DNA of 64,000 nucleotides from assembly GCF_030464885.1 (NCBI RefSeq), contig NZ_JALPRJ010000042.1, positions 1-64,000 of the forward strand. The letters are read 5' to 3'. Position numbers and translations under genes: made by a program. The first letter of the stretch is position 1; the number at the start of each line of letters is the position of its first letter. A model generated the notes under the pieces. That model was not told where the DNA came from. It saw nothing but the letters and a program-made list of their open reading frames with translations, and did not search any database. Source of the DNA: Caballeronia sp. SEWSISQ10-4 2. GTDB lineage: Bacteria > Pseudomonadota > Gammaproteobacteria > Burkholderiales > Burkholderiaceae. Below, one piece after another: positions 59,955 through 64,000 of this stretch.

Positions 59955-61439
59955 CTAAAGCGCTTGCACCTGGACAGGCGCACCCGGCTTGCCAGACACC
60001 TGCGGAGCAATCACAAGGTACCGCCGCTTGTCGCCGGTCGCGTTGGTCCCCGGCACAACGACCTGACGGATCTGACCAATCGCATTGACGATCGCCGAGC
60101 CTGCCGGGTTGGTCATGAACATTGCGAGCGATTCGATATTGCCGCTGCCATCGGCGTTATCGGAAAGGCCCAGCACGTACGGCGTTTTCGGCTGCAAGCC
60201 GGTAGCCGACGCCTGCAACACCTGCAGCAAACCCTGATCGAACAACGCGACGCTGGTAGGCGCCGAGTCTGCCTCTGGGCTCGCCCCGACCGGCACCATG
60301 CTCAGGCGCACAGTCTCGCCCGCGAGCCCGAGCGGCTGTGTGTTTTGAGTGCCGTCGCCTTCAGGCACCGCGTTCGGAACATAAGTGACCGCTTGCGGCG
60401 CTTGCCCGACAGGCACGGTAGCAATGACCTTATTAGTCAGGGTATCGATAGCGCTCAGAGCATCGGCGTTTTCCAGACCGACATACACGCGGCTGCCATC
60501 GCCTGATGGCCAGATGCCGTGCGGCAGCTTACCGACTGGAATGGTTGCCACTTGCGAGAAATCGTCGGTACGGAACACCTTTACCTGATTCAGTCCGCCG
60601 ACCGTCACATAAGCAAACGTGCCGTTGGCGTTATGCACGATGTTCACATGGTTCGTGATCGGCCCTGTATCAAGCACCTTCAGCGTAGCGAATGGCGGAC
60701 GAGCATCGAAGACCTGCGTCTTCCCCGTATCTTTCAGCGTGAACCAGACCTGCTTGCCATCGGGCGTCGCTGCAATGTTCGGGCAGAACGGGCTCACCTG
60801 CGTGACCTTCCCGACCAGCTTGTGATCGGCGACCGAGATCACATCCACTTCCGGATTAAACGACGAACACACGTACCCGTATTTGCCGTCCGGCGAGAAA
60901 ATCTGCATGCCCGGACCCGCCGGCGTGATGATGCGGGTCTTCTCCTCGAAGGTGTGTCCATCCAGAACGGACACATAGTTTTCTCCTCGCACGGTGACCC
61001 AGACCTCCTTACCGTCAGGCGTAAAAAACGCTTCATGCGGCGCGCGGCCCACATAAGTCACATGCTTGACCGTGTTGGTTTGCGTGTCGATAAACGAAAC
61101 CGAATTCGAACCGATCGAGACCACGGCAATCGTGCGATGGTCAGGCGAGAATCCCATCCCGTGCACGAGCACCTGCCCCTTGTACAACGGGCTGAAATTG
61201 CCCGGCGAAGGATCGCCGAGGCGAATCACGCCCACAAGTTTGTTATCGGCGGGGTCCGTCACGGAGACCGTGTTCGAGAACTGTTCGGCCGCGTAGACGC
61301 GGTCATGGTGGCTGATCGTAACGTCCGGAGCAGACGCAAGGCCCGGTGCCTGTCCTGCGCAGGCGACCTGCGAAATGGCGCTTAATGCGGCCGTCGCGAA
61401 GACGGTCAGTGCGCTCGACAATAGAGTGGCTCGTTTCAT
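59955..61439 (-). CDS. YncE-like periplasmic beta-propeller protein
   Basis: A 494-residue protein with a signal peptide (ALTVFATAALSAISQVACA) and seven-bladed-propeller YVTN-type repeats: RVYAAEQFSNTVSVTDPADNKLVGVIRLG, RTIAVVSIGSNSVSFIDTQTNTV, YVTVGGLNQVKVF and VYVGLENADALSAIDTLTNKVIATV. A C-terminal domain (about residues 365-490) is unassigned. Related proteins bind DNA or associate with cytochromes; function is unknown. It overlaps the end of the DUF305 gene by 4 bp, so the two are co-transcribed. Confidence 0.88.
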   Translation of the reverse strand: MKRATLLSSALTVFATAALSAISQVACAGQAPGLASAPDVTISHHDRVYAAEQFSNTVSVTDPADNKLVGVIRLGDPSPGNFSPLYKGQVLVHGMGFSPDHRTIAVVSIGSNSVSFIDTQTNTVKHVTYVGRAPHEAFFTPDGKEVWVTVRGENYVSVLDGHTFEEKTRIITPAGPGMQIFSPDGKYGYVCSSFNPEVDVISVADHKLVGKVTQVSPFCPNIAATPDGKQVWFTLKDTGKTQVFDARPPFATLKVLDTGPITNHVNIVHNANGTFAYVTVGGLNQVKVFRTDDFSQVATIPVGKLPHGIWPSGDGSRVYVGLENADALSAIDTLTNKVIATVPVGQAPQAVTYVPNAVPEGDGTQNTQPLGLAGETVRLSMVPVGASPEADSAPTSVALFDQGLLQVLQASATGLQPKTPYVLGLSDNADGSGNIESLAMFMTNPAGSAIVNAIGQIRQVVVPGTNATGDKRRYLVIAPQVSGKPGAPVQVQAL

Positions 61440-61933
61440 TGTGTCTCCTGATCCATGCGCATCGGCATGGGGGTTGTCATGCTGGACATGGGTTGGGAAG
61501 GGGCTGCTTTTTCCGGTGTCTGCTCCTGGTCCGGAACCGGTGCCGAGGGCGGCAACGGCTGACCGAGCGCGACGCGCATGGCAGTGATTTCCTGCTGCTG
61601 TTCAACAATGATTTCCTGCGCTATCCGGCGTAACTGCTCGTTGTGACCGTAACGCAATTCGGCCTGAGCCATATCGATGGCACCCTGATGATGCGGAATC
61701 ATCATCGCGACGAAATCGCGATCGACATCGCCGCTCGGCTTGACGGACATGCCGTCCATCATGCGCGTCATCGCCTGATCGTTTTCAGTGAGAAACGGCG
61801 CTTCCGGGCCTCCACTCGCGGTGTCCGCTGCGCGAGCCGAGGAACCGGTGGAAACGAAGGCAATCGCGACGGCGGATATCGCCACAGCCGCCATACAACG
61901 AGCGCGCAGAGCTGTAATGAAATTGGAAGACAT
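61436..61933 (-). CDS. DUF305-family secreted protein
   Basis: A 165-residue protein with a signal peptide (VAISAVAIAFVSTGSSARAA) and the DUF305 motif AMMIPHHQGAIDMAQAELRYG. The two adjacent His and Met residues are typical of the family, which is suspected to bind copper. A Pro/Met-rich C-terminal tail (SMTTPMPMRMD) could add metal ligands. The start at 61933 is 223 bp from the divergent iorA-like gene. It may help load copper into the nearby oxidase, which is inference only. Confidence 0.88.
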   Translation of the reverse strand: MSSNFITALRARCMAAVAISAVAIAFVSTGSSARAADTASGGPEAPFLTENDQAMTRMMDGMSVKPSGDVDRDFVAMMIPHHQGAIDMAQAELRYGHNEQLRRIAQEIIVEQQQEITAMRVALGQPLPPSAPVPDQEQTPEKAAPSQPMSSMTTPMPMRMDQETQ

Positions 61934-62156
61934 GGTGATTCGCCTCGGAGAACTGGCGTGAAGGGCATCAATGCCAGCGCTAACCCTTTCATACAGCGGT
62001 TTATTCCACGACTTTTTCCTGACACGGTGAAAAGCTGAAAATCGGCCGGACCGTTGCCATAGCTCCCGAGGGACTCAGCAAGAATCGCCGTAATCTTGTA
62101 TAAGGATTTGCAGTTAAGAAAGACCATAAAAATCCCCACGACAACTGGAGTTGCAG

Positions 62157-62612
62157 ATGACGACGCTTTCCATAAACGGCGAATCTCACACCGTCGACGC
62201 CCCTCCCGACATGCCGCTGCTCTGGGTGCTGCGCGATCTGGTCGGTCTCACGGGCACCAAATTCGGCTGCGGCATTGCGCAATGCGGCGCGTGCACGGTT
62301 CATCTCGACGGCCAGGCGGTGCGTTCGTGCGTGCTGCCGATTGCGGCAGTGGGCGAGCGCAAGGTGACCACCATTGAAGCTGTCAGCGCTACCCCCGCAG
62401 GCAAGAAAGTGCAGGACGCATGGGTCGCGCTCGATGTTGTGCAGTGCGGTTACTGTCAGTCCGGTCAGGTGATGTCGGCGGCTTCGCTGATCGCCTCGAA
62501 CCCCAATCCCTCGGATGCCGATATCGACGCCGCCATGGCTGGCAACATCTGCCGCTGCGGCACGTACAACCGTATCCGTGCGGCGGTCAAACAAGCCGCC
62601 AAGGGGACGTGA
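62157..62612 (+). CDS. (2Fe-2S) subunit of a second molybdenum hydroxylase
   Basis: A 151-residue subunit clearly related to the one at 9099-9572: GCGIAQCGACTVHLDG for cluster one, and CGYCQSGQVMSAASL with NICRCGTYNRIRAAV for cluster two. The start at 62157 follows TGGAG; a TTG at 62151 is an alternative. It is followed one base later by the large subunit. Confidence 0.93.
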   Translation: MTTLSINGESHTVDAPPDMPLLWVLRDLVGLTGTKFGCGIAQCGACTVHLDGQAVRSCVLPIAAVGERKVTTIEAVSATPAGKKVQDAWVALDVVQCGYCQSGQVMSAASLIASNPNPSDADIDAAMAGNICRCGTYNRIRAAVKQAAKGT

Positions 62613-62613
62613 C

Positions 62614-64000
62614 ATGTCGCGAGGACTACTGGAAGCCCAGAACCGCCGCGCGCCCGAAGGCCTGAACCGGCGAACGTTTTTAAAGCTGGGTGTATCGGTC
62701 GGCGCTGCGGTACGCGGCGGCCTGATGCTCGGTTTCAGCCTGCCGGCCGCGAGCCAGGGAGAAGCGCCCAAGGGTAAATCGGTGATCGGCGGTGACGCCA
62801 ACGAAGCGCCGCAAAGCGGTGTGTTCGAGCCGAACGCGTTTGTACAGATCGATGCAACGGGCAAGGTGACGCTGGTGATTCCCAAGGTCGAAATGGGCCA
62901 GGGAATCTATACGTCTATCCCGATGCTGATCGCGGAAGAACTCGAAGTGCCGCTGGACAGCGTGGTGATCGATCACGCGCCACCGAACGAAAAGCTCTTC
63001 ATGGACCCGCTGCTCGGCGGCCAGTTGACCGGTGGATCCACCTCGATCCGTTATGCATGGGAGCCCATGCGAAAGGCCGGCGCGACCGCACGGGTGCTGC
63101 TTATTTCTGCGGCAGCGCAGCAGTGGCAGGTCGATCCGGCGTCGTGCCATGCGGAGCGCGGCGAAGTCGTGCATGCCGCGAGCAACCGGCGCATTGGCTA
63201 CGGACAACTCGTCGATGCTGCCGCGAAACTGCCCGCGCCGCAGAACGTGACGCTTAAAGATCCAAAGGATTTCAAGCTGATCGGCACGGCCGCCAAGCGC
63301 CTCGACTCGCCCGAAAAGGTGGACGGCACCGCGATGTTCGGCCTCGATGTCCGCGTGCCCGGCATGGTGTACGCGGCCATCGTGAATAGCCCGGTGTTCG
63401 GCGGCACGCTCGCCTCCGTCGACGATACCAATGCGAAGAAGATTCCCGGCGTGCGTCAGGTGATCCGCATCGACAACGGCGTGGCCGTGATCGGCGACCA
63501 TACGTGGGCCGCCAAACGCGGCGCAGCAGCGCTCGATATCAAATGGAACGAAGGCCGCGGAGCGGATTTTTCCACGGCCAAGGTCGTGCAGCAACTCGCC
63601 GATGCATCGAAGCGCGACGGAGCAGTGGCGCGCAAGGACGGCGACGTAAAGAAGGGCTTCAGCGACGCCAAGACACGCGTTGATGCCGTGTACCAGCAGC
63701 CCTTCCTCGCACACGCCACCATGGAGCCGGTCAACTGCACGGTGTCCGTGCGGGCCGATGGCTGCGATATCTGGGTCGGCACGCAAGTGCCCACACGTGC
63801 AGTCGACGCCGCCGTAAGGATCACCGGCCTGCCCGCCGACAAGATCACCGTGCATAACCATCTGCTCGGGGGCGGCTTCGGGCGCCGGCTGGAGACCGAT
63901 TTCATCGGCCAGGCGCTGAAGGTCGGCAAGCAGGTCGGTACACCCGTGAAGGTCACATGGACGCGCGAGGAGGACGTCCAGCACGACATGTATCGCCCGT
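62614..64000 (+). CDS. Molybdopterin oxidoreductase large subunit (IorB-like), partial at right edge
   Basis: The first 462 residues of a large subunit running off the window. A Tat signal NRRTFLKLGVSVGAAVRGG lies at residues about 18-36. Family motifs include MGQGIYTSIPMLIAEEL, GGSTSIRYAWEPMRKAGA, KDPKDFKLIGTAAKRLDSPEKVDG and GGGFGRRLETDF. It pairs with the 2Fe-2S subunit upstream (gap one base). It is a paralogue of the large subunit at 9583-11829; the C-terminal catalytic Glu region lies outside the window. Confidence 0.93.
   Translation, partial: MSRGLLEAQNRRAPEGLNRRTFLKLGVSVGAAVRGGLMLGFSLPAASQGEAPKGKSVIGGDANEAPQSGVFEPNAFVQIDATGKVTLVIPKVEMGQGIYTSIPMLIAEELEVPLDSVVIDHAPPNEKLFMDPLLGGQLTGGSTSIRYAWEPMRKAGATARVLLISAAAQQWQVDPASCHAERGEVVHAASNRRIGYGQLVDAAAKLPAPQNVTLKDPKDFKLIGTAAKRLDSPEKVDGTAMFGLDVRVPGMVYAAIVNSPVFGGTLASVDDTNAKKIPGVRQVIRIDNGVAVIGDHTWAAKRGAAALDIKWNEGRGADFSTAKVVQQLADASKRDGAVARKDGDVKKGFSDAKTRVDAVYQQPFLAHATMEPVNCTVSVRADGCDIWVGTQVPTRAVDAAVRITGLPADKITVHNHLLGGGFGRRLETDFIGQALKVGKQVGTPVKVTWTREEDVQHDMYRP

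Noticed and set aside
1..64000. CRISPR arrays, tRNA, rRNA or replication origin
   Set aside because: Looked for regularly spaced repeats, cloverleaf-like stretches and origin-type iterons; none seen, though a computed scan was not possible.

Overview
The window looks like a chromosomal or chromid segment of a Burkholderiaceae beta-proteobacterium, probably Paraburkholderia or Caballeronia. This rests on the GC-rich coding sequence, the dense operons, and a TTTCTTTGTCG hairpin repeat and DUF4148 protein of kinds I associate with that group. It is a run of accessory metabolic islands. No rRNA, tRNA, CRISPR array or origin was seen.

Layout. 0-7 kb: a complete IS630-family element, then a minus-strand type III glutamine synthetase / N-methylglutamate-synthase-like operon with a divergent XRE-cupin regulator. 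7-13 kb: a LysR regulator divergent from an SDR, an isoquinoline-1-oxidoreductase-like molybdenum hydroxylase with a cytochrome c, and a second SDR. 13.5-24.5 kb: one minus-strand unit holding a urea ABC transporter (urtABCDE), a urease of unusual architecture (ureE-F-AB-C-G-D, gamma and beta fused) and a Ni/Co permease. 24.9-30.8 kb: amiC-amiR, aliphatic amidase amiE, and a MoxR-type AAA+ / VWA pair. 31.0-34.0 kb: an FAD amine oxidoreductase with EtfBA. 34.0-44.3 kb: a catabolic locus with an LLM monooxygenase, flavin reductase, hydrolase, aldehyde dehydrogenase, a polyamine-type ABC importer and a GntR regulator. 44.6-46.7 kb: a YciI protein and a lipoprotein/membrane-protein pair. 46.8-53.3 kb: an EmrAB-OMF efflux operon with MarR, and a MocR regulator. 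53.3-58.4 kb: a B-type heme-copper oxidase with three multiheme cytochromes. 58.9-64 kb: AhpD-like, DUF4148, YncE-like and DUF305 proteins, and a second molybdenum hydroxylase that runs off the right edge.

The 13.5-30.8 kb region reads as one amide/urea nitrogen-scavenging island. AmiC would sense a small amide and AmiR (ANTAR domain) would bind leader RNA. Both flanking operons, urtA leftwards and amiE rightwards, carry the same leader design: a hairpin with a six-base A-N-N-G-N-N loop, 13-14 nt, an intrinsic terminator, then the start codon. I infer that one AmiC/AmiR pair antiterminates both operons, coupling urea uptake and urease to amide hydrolysis.

Two other regulatory circuits can be read from the DNA. 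A GntR-type operator (core ATGGTATTCCAT, including a 36-bp near-perfect palindrome) sits in front of both operons of the 34-44 kb locus and, more divergently, in front of gntR. A MarR-type operator (ATCTGA-N4-TCAGAT) occurs three times in the efflux operon.
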